38,398 bases of DNA from Annulohypoxylon bovei var. microspora (GCA_022836615.1 MU405424.1:1-38398), one strand, 5' to 3'; numbered from the stretch's first letter, positions 1-13,289 are shown. Notes: generated by a model from the sequence alone, not told the origin. Made by a program: numbers and translations.

Positions 1-175
1 AGTTTTTAACCAATCAAACCCCACCAAAAAGATTGAGCTGCCACACATCAACCAGTCAAGCCACACTCCCCGGACCTGCGCCACAATTCTTTAATTAATT
101 AATTCATTCTTTTTTTTCCACTTGAAACCAACGACACAAAGACCCCTTAAATCGGGGCAAATTAAGCTTGTAAAA
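1..175. other. Host-like flank of ordinary composition
   Basis: This stretch has normal CpA and TpG content (CCAACC, CCACACATCAACC, CCGGACCTGCGCC) and is the only part of the left side not converted to AT. Composition changes abruptly at about 170-180, where sequence made almost only of A and T begins. I read it as the edge of a gene-bearing isochore. No start codon with a convincing reading frame is visible, so it may be an intergenic or upstream region of a gene outside the window. Confidence 0.7.
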
Positions 176-1575
176 ATAAATGTACGATGTTATTATATAA
201 TAAATATTTAAGTAAAAACTATATATTAAAAAAAACTTATTTTATTACGATTATTAATTTTTATCGTTATATATTAATATTATTTTTTATTTTATAATTA
301 TAAAAATTTATTTTTTTAATAAAAATAATTAAAAAAAAGTAATGAAAAAGTAATTAATTAATTAATTAAATTTAATAAAATAAAGTTATAATTAAATAAT
401 AAATTTAATAAAAAAAATATTTTAAAATGAAATAATTATAATTATTTTTTTTTTATTATTAAAGATTTTATTTATTAATAATTTATTATTTTATTATTAA
501 TTAATTTTATTTTAAATAACTTTATTTAAAAGGTTTTATTATTTATAAAATTAAAAGTTTTAAAAAAGTTGTTTTTATTTTTTTAATTATAATATAATAA
601 AAGATTTTTATTATTTTTTTAATTTATAAAGCTTTTTTTATATTATAAATAAATCGTAAATATTTTTTTTTTTAATATTAAAAATTTTAAATCGTTAATT
701 TATTATTATTAATATATTATAATTATTTTATTATGAATTAAATTAACCATTATTAATATATTTTATATAATTTATTTATATTTTATATATACATTATATA
801 ATTTTATTAATAATAAAACCATTAAGTTTTTTTATACTTTTTATTATGTTTTAATAATTTTTTATTTGCTTTATATGTATTATTATAAATGTTATAAAAT
901 TATAAATATTTTATTAAATTATTATTATTATTTTAATTAATTTTAATTTTTTTTTTAAATTATTATTAAATTATATAATGATTTATATATATTAATAATA
1001 TTATTTTATTTCGTCCGTTTATATTTCGATTAAATTTATGGTTATATACTTTAACTTAAAAATAAACTTAAAAATACATATTAATTTTAAAAGCATTTTT
1101 ATTATAATATTATTATAATTATTTATCATTTAATATTTAAATTTATTATTATTAAAAAATAACATTATATTTTTTTTACATTTTATTTTTTAAATAAAAT
1201 ATTAACTTCTTTTATTTATGTAAAATAAATTTAATTATAATAAAAAATATTATAAATTCATTATTTTTATAAGTTTTATATAAATATATATTATATTCCG
1301 TTATTATTTCGTTATATTATTATTAATGTTACTTTTAAAATATTATAAATCGAGTTAAATTTACGGAAGCTTTATTATATTAATTATTATTAAATAATGT
1401 TAATTATTATTAAATAATGTTAATTATTATTATTAATTTTTTAATAAAAAGGTATTTTAATTAAAAATTAAATAAGTTTTTATTAAAAAGTTAAGTATGT
1501 AAATTAAATTTATTATTATAAAAGATTAACTTTTATTATTTAATAAAAAATTAACATAATATATATTAATTTTAA
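176..1575. other. RIP-degraded AT-rich DNA, no gene seen
   Basis: Almost pure A/T with scattered CpG remnants. I could not read any protein family in either strand. It may be the 3' part of the minus-strand LINE to its right or an older element. Confidence 0.6.
1381..1437. repeat. 20 bp tandem repeat, about 2.5 copies
   Basis: The unit TAATTATTATTAAATAATGT occurs perfectly at 1381-1400 and 1401-1420, followed by a partial third copy. It is a short local duplication in AT-rich DNA with no evident function. Confidence 0.8.
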
Positions 1576-1604
1576 TATTATTATTATTATTATTATTATT
1601 ATTT
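1576..1604. repeat. (ATT)n microsatellite
   Basis: An uninterrupted run of about nine ATT units. On the minus strand it reads (AAT)n and lies downstream of the LINE C-terminal relic, so it could be the simple-repeat tail found at the 3' end of many non-LTR elements. That link is an inference. Confidence 0.75.
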
Positions 1605-1919
1605 TACCGTATAATTATTAATATATACTTCATTTACTTATTTATTTATTTGTTTATTCTTTTAATTAATTTAATTTTATAAACTTAATTACCTTTAATA
1701 TTAAACTTATTACTTTTAACTTATTTTTCGTTAATAATGTGTTAATGGTTTCATTCGTATTTATTTTTTTTATATTACTTTTAATAATATTAATAATAAT
1801 GTTATTTTATATATTAATAATAAACCTTTTTTTAAGAATTATTACATAATAACTTTAAATTCATTTAAATTTATTATAACTTTTTAATAATCCCTTAAAA
1901 TTATAAATACATTTAATTT

Positions 1920-2230
1920 AAACTTTTCGTAAAATATTAACCTTATATCGATAAATTATAAATATTTTATAATAATGTAATATATTATTTCCTTTTTATT
2001 ACATTAACATTTAAGGATTTATATATTTATTACCCCTTTTTCGAAAAGAAAAATATTAAGATTAATTTTCTTTATTTAAATTTATATTAAAATTAAGGTT
2101 TTATATTTTTTTATTCCATAATATTAATTTTTAATCGATATATTATTAAAAAATATTAACGTAATAATAATATTTCACTTGTAATTTATTATTTCCCATT
2201 TCTTTTACCATTTTTTAATAAAATTATCCT
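1920..2230 (-). pseudogene. LINE ORF2 C-terminus, CCHC-type region relic
   Basis: Read on the minus strand, one frame gives a tryptophan-spaced segment (IKKW*KKWEIINYK), then TLILI*I*IKKINLNIFLFE, then KC*CNKKEIIYYIIIKYL with stops where glutamine or tryptophan is expected. This follows the layout of the C-terminal part of Tad/I-type LINE ORF2: a WQ..W block, a leucine-rich 'LRTGH.GL..FL' block, then a C-x-C...ET..H(I/L)(L)..C motif. The C-x-C codons are complementary to 2001-2009. The later His and Cys positions read Tyr (CAT to TAT, TGT to TAT), as RIP would produce. The assignment rests on pattern matching by eye. Confidence 0.6.
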
Positions 2231-4890
2231 TTAAACATTTATTAATTTTCCATTTAATTAACCAAATATTTTTTAATTTTTTATTTTATTTAAACTTTTT
2301 CATTAACATTTCATTACCATTTTAATATTAACACTTTTTATTTTTATTTAATTATTATATTATCTTATTTTTTATTTTTATAATAATATAATTAAATCTT
2401 AAAAATTTCACTTTAAGTTTAAATTTTATTAATCTTAAGTTTAAATATAAATTTATTAAAAAATATCCAATTTTTACTTTTAAAGTAAATATAAAAATAA
2501 CTTTATACGTTTTATTAACTTTTTATAAATAACTTAATTATATAATATATAATTTATTTATTATTTTTTTAATTTTATTATTTTTGCCGTTTAAAGTATA
2601 CCATGTTATTACTTCGTATAATATCACATTTTAAATTATTTTAATGTAAATTTCTTTCGTTTTTAAAACATTACATTTTTATATAAATGTTATTAATTTT
2701 AAAAATATATATTTTTATTAAAAGTAAAAAATATCTTATATTTTTTTACCTATAATTTATATACTTTAAATACTTTTTTTAATTTAATATAATGTTTTTT
2801 AATATTTTTAATTATTATTAATAAATTTATATTATTTGTAAATTTTACCATTAAAATTCCTTTTTATTTTAATTTTTTATATAATATAATAATATATAAA
2901 ATAAATAAAATTAAAGATAATAATAATCTTTATAAAATTCTTATAAAAATCTATTGCCGTTCTAATTCCGTTTTATTTAAAATTAATTTTACTTTTTTTT
3001 TATTTATAAAGCTTATTACCCATTTAATTATTTAAAATGGGAATTTTTTTTTATATAATATATAAGCCATTTTTTACGGTATTATATTATTAAATGTATT
3101 TAATATATTTAATTAAAAGAGCGACATTATTCCGTTATATTTTCATGTAAAGTATATTTTTTCCGTTATTATATATATAATAACTTTTATAAATTTAAAT
3201 TTTTTATTACCCATTTAACCTTTAAGGAGTAATTATTCTTTTTCCGTTACGCGTATAATTTATTATATAATTATCTTTTTAATAAATTTCCTTATTATAT
3301 TTAATAATGTTATAAATTTATATGTATTTAATAAAAATTTCTCTTCTTTTATTTTACTTAATTTAAGTAATATAATTATTATCATTTATTTGAAAATTTT
3401 AAAATAATATTTTAACATAAAATTTTATATAATAATAATAATTAATATATAATATATTAACTTTTTATAAGTTTTAATAAATTTTATTAATAATGTATTT
3501 TTTTTAATGCTTTTTATAACTTAATTTTTCTCGCCACTTTTTTAATATCTTTTTAATATATTTTTTTATTTATCGTAAAATTATTTTCATTTATAAGTGG
3601 TTTATTATATATTAAACCTTATAATATGTTTAAAAAGTTTATTATTAATGAAAAAAAAAAGCATTATAATAATATATCGTTTTTATTTTAATATTATTCC
3701 GTTTATAATTCCTTATTTACATTTTTTTTTAAAGTTAATAACTTATTATTTTAAACGGGTTATTAATTTCTTAATTTTATTTATTTTTTTATATCCCATA
3801 ATATTTTATTATTTTTTAAAGCTTTTATAAATATCTTTTTAAAGTAATTACGCTTTATTTTATATATTACCTTTTTGAATTTTTTATTTATTATTTATAA
3901 AACTTTTTACTTTTATTTTAATTATTATTTATTTCATTTTTATTTTTATTTTATTATATTTTTCCTTATTTAATTAATTTTTTTTTTTTACCATTTAATT
4001 ATTTTATTAAATGGTGTTTTATGTGGCTTTATTATTGTTTTAACGATATTTTATAATTTTATTATTAAGTATTAAATATATTCATTTATTTATTTAACGT
4101 TATTAAATTTTTTTAAAACTTTAATATTTTAATATTTTATTAATATTAATATTTTATTAAGTTTTTTTTACATTTTATTAATAAATGCTTATCGTTTTAA
4201 TATTAATTTATTATTATTTTTTATTTATATTTTTTACGTTATATAATTTAATTTTTTTTATTCGAATACCTTTAAATTAAAGTTATAAAGTTTTTCGTTT
4301 ATTTATATTAAGTTTATTATAAAATCTTTTTAATTTTATTTGCTTTTTATAATCGTTCCTTTTAACGTTATAAAGTTAAATTACCATTAAATTATTAATA
4401 ATATAATTTATTTTAAATCTTTTTTATTTTTTTCGTATTTATTTTATAATGGGTAATACATATTAAAATTACTTATTACCATTTGCTTATTAATTACTTT
4501 TTTTTATTTTAACTTTAAAATCGGATTTCTTTTTATTTTTCTTAATAATTTAATATATATTAATTATATCGTAATTTCTTTATTAATGCTTTATAAGTTT
4601 ACCATTAATTAATTATAATTTACTTTACTTAATTAATAATTTTTATTTATTATTTTATTAATGAATATCATTATTTATCTTAAACCTTTTTACATTATAT
4701 AATAATTATTATTTAATTTTAAATTTTAAAATATTTTATTTACCATTTTTAACTTTTAAATTATTATAATCTTATTATTATATTAATATTTTAATGCTTA
4801 TAATGTATTATTATTATTTTTTTTATATTTTAATATATTATTTAAATTTTATTTATTAAATATTTTTTAAAGATTAATTATTTGTTTGTA

Positions 4891-4913
4891 ATTATTATTA
4901 TTATTATTATTAT
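4891..4913. repeat. (ATT)n microsatellite
   Basis: Uninterrupted ATT units inside the LINE relic region, followed by ATGGTG. No function is evident. Confidence 0.7.
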
Positions 4914-6264
4914 GGTGTTAATGGTTTAAAACTTACTTTAAGTATTTATATATTCTTAACATTTAATAATATTAATACTTTTATTAAATCTTTATTAAAA
5001 TATATATATATTAATAATGTTTCATTTTTTATTTAAAATAAATTTTTAAATCTTTCCTTTTATAATATAACTTATTACCATTTAAATATTTCTTTAAATT
5101 AATTTTATATTATTACATTTATTATTAATAAATTATTAATATTTTAATTATTAATTATTATATTTAATGTTAAACCTTTAAATTAATAAATTAAGTTAAT
5201 TAATACATTTTTATAAGTAATTTATTTTTTAAATTAATATTTTTTAAATTAACATAATTTATAAACATATACCTTTTTAATTTTTTTTTTATATTTTACA
5301 TTTATAAATAACTTTTATTTTATATTATATGCATTTTATTATAATTATAATAATAAAATATTTTATAATATATTTTATTTTTTCCTTTATATATTAATCC
5401 CACATATTTATTATATTTAACTTATTTTTTATAAAATTTAATTATATATTTAAATTTATAATATTTATAATATTATTCAACTTTAAAATCTTTAAAAAAA
5501 GATTTATATTAAAAGATTTTTATTTTTTAAATTAAATTATTATTACATATTTATTATATTATAATAAAATTAAATATATATAAGATTATTATTACATATT
5601 TTATTTTAAGGTTTTTTTAAAATCTTAATTTTATTTAATTTATGGTTTTTATATTTTATTTTTATAATTTTTTAAGTAATTTTATTAACGCTACATTTAC
5701 ATTTTAAAGTTTATTTACGTTTAAGTTTTTTATGATAATTTGGAAGTTTCTTTTTACATTTATTACTTAAAATTTAAATGCCTTTTTTATTTAATTTTAA
5801 TTATTTTTATATAAAGTAATTTTATATTAAAATGTAATTATTATGTTATTGCTTTTTAATTATTTTATTATAATAACATTTTATTATTTAAAAAATGTAT
5901 TTACTATTTTCATTACTTTTTTAATATTTTTTATAATTAATTTAAAATTAACTTATATTTTTTTTATTATTAATTCTTTTTACCATTTCATTAATATTAT
6001 TAATATTAATAATTAATTTTATATTATATTTTTTAACGTTACATTAACTTACAATTTTAAAGTTAAAATTACATCGTTATATACGTAATTTAAATCAAAT
6101 ATAATTATAATTAAAATTTTAATTTTCATTACTTTTAAAATATTAATTTTTATTATAATGAATAATTTTTTAATATTTTTAAATTTAAAGGTATTATTTT
6201 AACATTATTTTTTAATGGGTTTATTATTAATAAATTAAAGAGTAATTTATTTTAAGATTTTTTC

Positions 6265-6282
6265 TTTTTTTTTTTTTTTTTT
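6265..6282. repeat. Poly-T tract
   Basis: A run of about 18 T on the top strand (poly-A on the minus strand). It could be the retained poly-A of a minus-strand retrotransposed copy lying to its right, or simple slippage. The sequence does not decide between them. Confidence 0.6.
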
Positions 6283-6769
6283 ATCTTTTTTAATTATTTT
6301 TATTAATTTATTAAATAATGTTTTAATTATATTAATACTATTATTTTTTAAATTTATCTTTCTTTTATTTATTTTATTTATTTGTTAATTTTTATTAATG
6401 GCGTTTTGGAAGATTTAACACATTTTATTATTAAAAATAAAATTTATTTTACCTTTATTATTAACATTTTATGTTAATATTTCAAGAATAATACGAATGT
6501 TTTACGCTTTTATAATAATAATAATTCGTTAAATAAAATAATTTTTTATTAAATTTATCGAGTTTTAAAGCTTAATTAATCAATTTAAATAAACTTTTTT
6601 ATATAAAAAAATAAAAAATATATAAAAAAGTAAAATAATGTATAAAAAAATAAAAAATATATAAAGTAATAACGTATAAAAAGTAAAATAAATAATAAGC
6701 GGTTAATATTAAAAATTTATAAAAAACGTAATAATAATTTAAATAAATTTTTAATATTAATTATAAATG

Positions 6770-7475
6770 TAAAAAAAAAAAATCGAAGATCGAATTATTA
6801 ATTTATAATTTAATTTTAAATTGCAAAATTAAAATATATATTTTTATTTTAATAAAAACTTTATATAATTTATTTATTAATTTATTTATTTATTTATTTA
6901 TTTATTTATTAATTAATTAAATAATAAATTAAATAATTTTTTAATTTTTTAATAAAAAAATATTTTTATATAAAAAGTTTTTATTATTTTTTTAACCTTT
7001 AAATTTTAATTTTACTTTTAATTTTAATTTTAATTATTAATTTTATATAAACTTAAAATTTTAAAGGTTTATATAATTTTAAAAATTTAATTTTTAATAT
7101 AAATTAATTTATTTTTATATAATTAAATAAAAGCTTTAAAAGTGGGTAATTAATTAACTATTAAAAAAGTGGCTTTTACGCGTAAAAAATAATTTAAAAA
7201 TAATTTAAAAATAATTTAATAAATGGTTCAATAAATAATAAATTAAAAGAATAATTTAAAAAAATTATTACACGCGTAAATAATTAAAAAATAAGTTTAA
7301 AAAATGTATTTAATTAAAAATATAAATAAATTTAATTAATTAAAAACGTTTTATTAATATTAATTAAGTTCGAAAAAACTTATTAATTTTTTATTAATGA
7401 TTTATTAATTTTTTAATAATATATAATTAATTTAAAAAGTTTAAACATAATAATGTTTTTTAAACGAATAAATAA
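6770..7475 (+). mobile_element. TIR repeat copy A (left part short)
   Basis: Shares with copies C and D the ordered series: poly-A and a TIR-like start (AATCGAAGATCGAATTATTA), (TTTA)n/(TTAA)n runs, a short tract of TTTTAATTTTAATTTTAA, a block around AATTAATTTATTTTTATATA, repeated AATAATTTAAAA units, and the right end AATAATGTTTTTTAAACGAA. The right end matches the inverted repeat seen in copies B-E once C to T and G to A changes are allowed. Unlike B, C and D it has no palindrome or purine tract in front. No coding potential is visible, so this is a non-autonomous element. Confidence 0.65.
6880..6909. repeat. (TTTA)n microsatellite in copy A
   Basis: About seven TTTA units at the position where copies B-D carry long TTAA-rich runs. 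Confidence 0.7.
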
Positions 7476-10400
7476 ATTTATATATTTATTTTATTAAAAA
7501 ATAAAAAAAAACTTTATAATAATTAAAATAAAAAATCTTTTATTTTTTTATAATTAATTTTAATTTTTTATATTATAATTATAATTTTTTTTTAATTTTT
7601 TTTAATTATATTTTATCGTATAATATTTAAGGTTATAATTTAAAAAGATTTTTTTTTATTTTTAATTAAATTAAAGGATTTTTATTATATTATTTTATTT
7701 TAAAATAAATTAAATGTTATTTATAATATTAAATTATTTACGTTACATTACGGTTTTATTTATATATTATTAAATTACCATTTTTAAAAAAATAAATATA
7801 AAATAACGGTATACCTTTTATTTTATTAACGTGGTTTATTAATATAAAATAATCTTTTTATTATTATTTAAATTATTAACCATTCATTTTTAAATCGTTA
7901 AAAATATAATAATAATAACTTTAATAATTTTAAAATTAATAACTTTTTTAAAATATTTAATTTTTTAAAAAATTTAAATTTAATTTACGTTTAAATAACA
8001 TTATTATTTAAACGTTTTTTTAATATTATAAAATTATAAGGTTTAATTTTATTAAAATACATATTTAAAAACCCCGTTAAAATTAATAATAATTAAAAGA
8101 TTTAAACTTTTTTTTTTATTACGAAAAACCATTATAATAAAAATAAACCAAATATATAACCATTACGTTAAATCATTAAATAAATATTATATTATTTTTA
8201 TTAATTTATAAAGTTTTATTTAAAATGCGTTTATTTAATTATTTTTTAATTATTTTTTTAATATAATATTATTATTATAAAAAAGCCGTAATATTTAATA
8301 TAAATATATATAAACCTTATAATATATATTTTAATTTTTATAATATTTATTATTTTTAATAAAACTTATTTTAATAATTAATAAATAATTATTATTAAAT
8401 ATTAAAGGTTTTTTTATTAATATTTTTATTATAAAATTAATAAATGTAACGGCGTTTAATTATTATTATTTTTAAGGTATATTAACGGAATAATTAATTA
8501 ATATTTTAATTATAAAATTAATATATAAAAACCCTTTAAAGGAAATTATTTCATGGTTTTTTTTTAATTTTTTACTTTAAATATTCTCGTTAATAAAGTA
8601 TGTAATTCGTTGTTATTTAAGCTTTATTTTAGTTTAAAATTTATTCGTTGTAATATAATATTTAAAATTATTTATTTATTTTATTTTTTTAATTTAAAGG
8701 TTTATTTTTAAGATTCTTTTTTTTTAAAATATGTATGCGTGTATATATTAATTTAATTTTTTTTAAGTTACGATATATTTAAAATTCTACCTTTAATTTA
8801 CATTTAATTTTCGGAAGTTTTTATTTTTTTAAATAAAATTCTTTACATTAATAGTTATAAAACTTTACTTTTATTTATAATAAAATATTTTTTAATATTA
8901 TTTATTTTATTATTAATTAATGATGGTATTTAAATTATTAAATAAAAGCTTTAATGAAAATGTTAAGTTATTTATTAATTAAATTAATTAATTAAAACTT
9001 ATTTTTATTTTTTTAATTATATAATTTTAAGTTAATAAGTTTTTATTTATAATTAAAAATAAGTTTTTAACTTTAAGAAAAACATTAAAACCTTTAACGG
9101 TTCGAAGAATTATTTAATTAATTATTTAATAACGGGATTAAAAACTTATTTTTCCTTTTAAAAAGAAAAGGAAACGGAAAGTTCCGCCCATTAATAAATT
9201 TCTTAATTAAAGCGAATATACCTTTTAATTAAACTTATAATAAAGCTTTATTACTTTACTTTTAATGTTTAATATAATAAAAATAAATTTATTTTAAATT
9301 ATATTATTCATTATTTTAAATAAATTAATAATGTTAAAAGATTAATTATAAATTATTTTTTTCTTTTATTCCTTTTATTCCTTTTTACGCCTTTTATTTT
9401 TTTACTTTAATTTATATATTTTAAAATTTAATCGTTTTTTTAATAAAACAAAATAACGAATTTGAAAAATTAAATAACTTTCGATATATTTTTAAAATAT
9501 AATTAATAATTTCATTTTTATTTTCATTAAAAATTTATATTAAAAACTTGCATTTTTTATTAAATAATTTAAATTTTACGTTCGAAAAATAAAAAATAAA
9601 TATGAAAAATAAATTCCAAATTAATTAATAAAAATTCCTTAAAAAACACATTTAACTTATATAATTTTATTTATTTATTAAAAGCGAAGTTAAGTTAATT
9701 TTTTAATTTTTCTTTATTAAAAATAATATTAATTAATATATTAAAATTAAATAAATATATAATTTATTAAAGTTATTATATAATAATTTTAACGTTAAAA
9801 CTTAAATTAAAAATAATTTCCATAAATTTAATATATAATTAAACGAGTAATTTTTTAAGTTTTATATACTTTTTATATCGTTAATAAATAAATAAAAAAT
9901 CCTAGTATTTAAATAAAAAAAAATTAAATCGTTAATTAACCATTAATTTCCATATTTAAACCTTTTATTATTATTTAAATAAAAAATAAAGTTTATTAAA
10001 TTTAAAAACCTTTATTTAATATTAATTTAATAATGCGTTAAAGCCGTTTAAAAAAATTAATTTAATAACTTTTTAAACTTAATTTAAAGTTAAAGTTACT
10101 TTTAATATTACGAAAATAATTTTTATTAATTTTAACATTTTTCATTTAATAATAAAAATCATAACTTAAACATATATAAAAGAACTTTTTTAAACTTTTT
10201 TAATTTTTTATTAACGTAACGCTTTCGTAACGTTTAACATTAACTTAATTTATTATTTTTATAAATAAAAAAAACATTTTTTTAATAATTATTTAACGCG
10301 TAATGTAAAAATTAAAATAATAACCACCGTTTTAAAAAACGAAATAACGAAGCATAATAAAAATAATATTAATTTAAAATTAAAAAAAAACAACGTTTAA

Positions 10401-10959
10401 ATAAAACCTTTAATTTAAATTTCTTTTTATATATTTATTTATTAACATTTATTTTTATTAATTTTAATTTTTTAAACCTTATAATAAAAGGATTATAATT
10501 TATAATTAATATATCGATTTATTTACGAAGCGTAAACGTAATAATAATAATATAAATATTAATAAATATTAAAATATAAATATATATAATCGTTAATTAA
10601 TGAAACGTACGTTTAATAATAAATGTATAAAATTTCCTTATTATTTAATTTAATTCATTTATTATAATAAAAAACTTTAACGGATAAATTATTAATTAAA
10701 TTAATAAAATAATTCATATTAATAATTAAATATAAAGTAAAAGTTTTTATAACGTATTTATTTTTTTAATAAACTTAAAGGATTATTTTTAATTTTAAAT
10801 AATATTAAAGCTTAAATTTTTAATGGAATATAACATTATATTAAATAATTAACGTTAATAATTAATTTTTTTTAAATTATTATTTCTTTATTATTATTAC
10901 GTTTTTAATATTACGTTAAAACTTTTTATTTTTTAAAAAAACGTAAATAAAATTATATA
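7476..10959. other. RIP-degraded DNA, unassigned
   Basis: No family could be identified. The least damaged patch is about 9130-9210, where GC rises and one plus-strand frame reads LLKRKGNGKFRPLINF, vaguely like the 'KK..GK.RP..N' start of a reverse transcriptase. The frame does not continue into other RT motifs, so no call is made. The rest is A/T with isolated CpG. Confidence 0.5.
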
Positions 10960-11590
10960 AAAGGATATAAAATGTTATAATCGCTTTTAATTTCGTGCCC
11001 CGAAAAAAAAATAAACCATAATAATATTTATATATTCCACGATAAATCTTATGATTAAAATGGATCGGTAATTTTTTATTAAACTTTCGGTGTATTTCGT
11101 ACCATTATTTATTATAAATGTTTATTTAATTTTAAGTTTAACGTTTATTAAAAAAATGTCGCGTTTTTAATGGAACTTTAACGTAATTTACGGGTTATTA
11201 AATGCTTTTACTTTATTATATTAAAAATTTAATTTAATTTTTTAAAAAAAGTTATAATAAAAAAACGACTTTATTCGGGAATAAATCGTAAAAAAACTTT
11301 CTTTTTATTTACATAATTTAATTAAAATATTTTAAAAAAAAACAATAATTCGTTACCGTTCCACCAACTTTTTAACCATAAAATAAATTTAAAAAAAAGC
11401 GTTAACTTCATTAAATTACACCTTTTTTATAATATAAATACGAAATATTTATAAGCTTTAAAAAATATTTATTAAACCATTTACGTAAAAAATAAATCAT
11501 ATTAAATGTAATTAAATATAAATCTTTTATTTTTTTTACGAAAAAATTAAAAAATAACTTATAATTTTATATTAATTATTAAAAATTAAA
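10960..11590 (-). pseudogene. Unidentified protein-like relic
   Basis: On the minus strand one frame stays nearly free of stops for long stretches, with stops mostly at likely former TGG or CAA codons. Readable pieces are LINVKLKIK*TFIINNGTKY, ESLIKNYRSILIIRFIVEYI and MVYFFSGHEIKSD; nearer 11400 are WLKSWWNGNELLFFFK and MKLTLFFKFILW. The amino-acid variety is higher than in random AT-rich frames. I do not recognise the family; a transposase is possible. The frame runs up to the left LTR of G1 at 11600, so G1 may have inserted into this older element, in which case the missing part would lie right of 19667. Confidence 0.4.
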
Positions 11591-11599
11591 TACCCGCAT

Positions 11600-11818
11600 T
11601 ATAAATCCCCGATTTAAAGGTTTCCGTAATAACGCTTAAACCATTTACGGTGGCAAACGTTAATTATTAAAATAACCTTAAATCGTATATAAATTTAATT
11701 AATTATAAAACTTAAATTAATTAATAATTAAATATACGAGTTTATTTTTATTAATATAAAATAACGTTTATTATATATAAACGATATTTAATATAATTAA
11801 AAAACTTGGACGTATAAA
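11600..11818 (+). repeat. G1 5' LTR
   Basis: Starts TATAAATCCCCGATTTAAAG (first dinucleotide probably TG before RIP) and ends TTGGACGTATAA. It aligns without large gaps to 19450-19667; almost all differences are C/T or G/A, with the 3' copy mostly the more mutated one (for example TACGGTGGC here against TATAATAAT there). Confidence 0.75.
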
Positions 11819-12084
11819 TAATTATTTACGTAAATAAAATGTTAATAACGTAAATTAATTTATTTTTTATATTTATTTTTTATATTTTTATATTTTTTAT
11901 ATTAATTTTTTAAATTATATTTAAAAGCTTTAATTTATTTAACAAATTAATAAATAAAATTAAAAGTAAAGTTAAAAATAAAAACAAAATAATAATAAAT
12001 GTTTTTAACGTTATTAAAATTTTTAATACCACCGGTTTTATTAATTTTTAAAAGAATTATAATAATTTAATTTATTAAATTTAT
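11819..12084. other. G1 leader region, no motif found
   Basis: Internal sequence of G1 between its 5' LTR and nested copy B. A primer binding site is expected directly after the LTR, but the sequence here (ATAATTATTTACG) is too damaged to match to a tRNA. No coding potential is seen. Confidence 0.5.
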
Positions 12085-12676
12085 TTATCCGTTTAAAAAA
12101 CATTATTATGTTTAAACTTTTATTATAATTTATAAATTATTAATTATTAATTAAGTAATTAATAAGGTAATTAATAAATAATTAATAAAGTAATTAATAA
12201 ATAATTAATAAATAATTAATAACCTTTTTAAATTTAATTAATTTAAGCGTAATGTTTTTAATTAATTAAATTTATTTATACCTTTAATTAAATATATCTT
12301 TTTTTTAAACTTATTTTTTAATTATTTACGTATATAATAACTTTTTTAAACCACTTTTTTAATTAATTACCTTTTAAACCACATATTAAACCATTTTTAA
12401 ATTACCATTTTTCGCGCGTAAAAATTATTTTCTTAAAGGTTAATTAATTATCCATTTTATTTAATTATATAAAAACAAATTAACTTAAATTAAAAATTAA
12501 GTTTTTAAAACCACGTAAACCTTTAAAATTACGTAAGGTTAATAATTAAATTAAAATTAAAGGTAAAAATAAAATTAAAATTAAAAGTAAAATTAAAATT
12601 AAAATTAAAATTTAAAGGTTTAAAAAGTGGTAAAAGCCTTTTATATAAAAATATATTCTTTTTATTAAAAAATTAA

Positions 12677-12960
12677 TAAATTATTTAATTTATTAATTAA
12701 TTAATTAATTAATTATTTAATTAATTATTAAATTAATTAAGATTTTAATTAATTAATTAATTAATTAATTAACTAAGTATTTAATTAATTAATTAATTAA
12801 TTAATTAATTAATAAATTAATTAATTTTTAAATTAATTATTTAATTAATTTTTAAATTAATTTTTAAATTAACTTTTTAATTAATTTTTAAATTAATTTT
12901 TTAACCAAGGTTTTAATTAATTAATAAATTAATTAATTAATTGTTAAGTTAAAAATCAAT
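12677..12960. repeat. TTAA-rich low-complexity array in copy B
   Basis: Near-continuous TTAATTAATTAA with occasional interruptions. Equivalent arrays occur in C (about 18200-18480) and D (about 22675-22925). Confidence 0.85.
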
Positions 12961-13004
12961 TAATTAAATGAATAATAATGTTTTCCGGATGGATTTTATC
13001 TTTT

Positions 13005-13135
13005 TTTTTACCTTATTACCCCTTTTTTTCACCTCGTTTTTTACCCTTTTTCCCACCTTTTTTCTTACCTTTTTTCCACCCCATTTTTTACCCCGTTTTC
13101 CACCCTTTTTTTAAACCTTTTCCCAATTAATAACT
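13005..13135. repeat. Homopyrimidine minisatellite, copy B
   Basis: Imperfect tandem units of the type TTTTTACCC or TTTTCCACC, almost free of A and G on the top strand. The same tract appears as a homopurine strand in C (18065-18190) and shorter in D (22570-22654). Such tracts can in principle form triplex DNA; that is an inference. Confidence 0.75.
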
Positions 13136-13148
13136 TTTTATAAAAAAA

Positions 13149-13289
13149 AATTTTTAAGGTTTTTTTTTCTTTTTCCTAGTCCCCGTAACTTTAAAAGGGC
13201 AAAAACGCCCCGAAGCTTACGTAAGTCGCGTTTTTTTAAACATTATAAAAGGCCGTACTAAGTAAAAGAAAAAAAAAACCTTAAAAATT
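13149..13289 (-). repeat. Short palindromic element, copy B
   Basis: Ends are inverted repeats: AATTTTTAAGGTTTTTTTTT on the left and the reverse complement on the right. The middle keeps GGGCAAAAACGCCCCGAAGC and ACTTACGTAAGT-like sequence. It is homologous to 17894-18037 and 22428-22562 in reverse orientation and adjoins the purine tract in every copy. Confidence 0.8.

Larger units (their letters stand above)
1576..6560 (-). mobile_element. Degenerate LINE (non-LTR) retrotransposon
   Basis: The top strand here is T- and C-rich, meaning an A- and G-rich sense strand on the minus strand, as in the other RIP-damaged retroelements of this window. The firm identification is the C-terminal region at about 1920-2230 (separate entry). 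Further upstream on the minus strand, near 4300-4420, a lysine- and arginine-rich frame (NDYKKQIKLKRFYNK) resembles the linker between endonuclease and reverse transcriptase of fungal LINEs. I did not find a convincing catalytic YxDD equivalent, so boundaries are approximate: the right limit is where strand bias ends, the left limit the (ATT)n run. The element is dead, with many stops in every frame. Confidence 0.55.

Noticed and set aside
3597..3830. 77-codon plus-strand open frame
   Set aside because: Composed almost only of F, I, L, Y, K, N, as any open stretch in AT-rich DNA; it lies antisense to the LINE relic and starts at a chance GTG/ATG context.
9130..9210. Possible reverse transcriptase start (KGNGKFRPLINF)
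   Set aside because: Only one short block fits and no following RT motif could be read in the same or shifted frames.
12677..12960. CRISPR-like regular repeats in the TTAA and 12 bp arrays
   Set aside because: The arrays are low-complexity tandem repeats without unique spacers and occur inside transposon copies.
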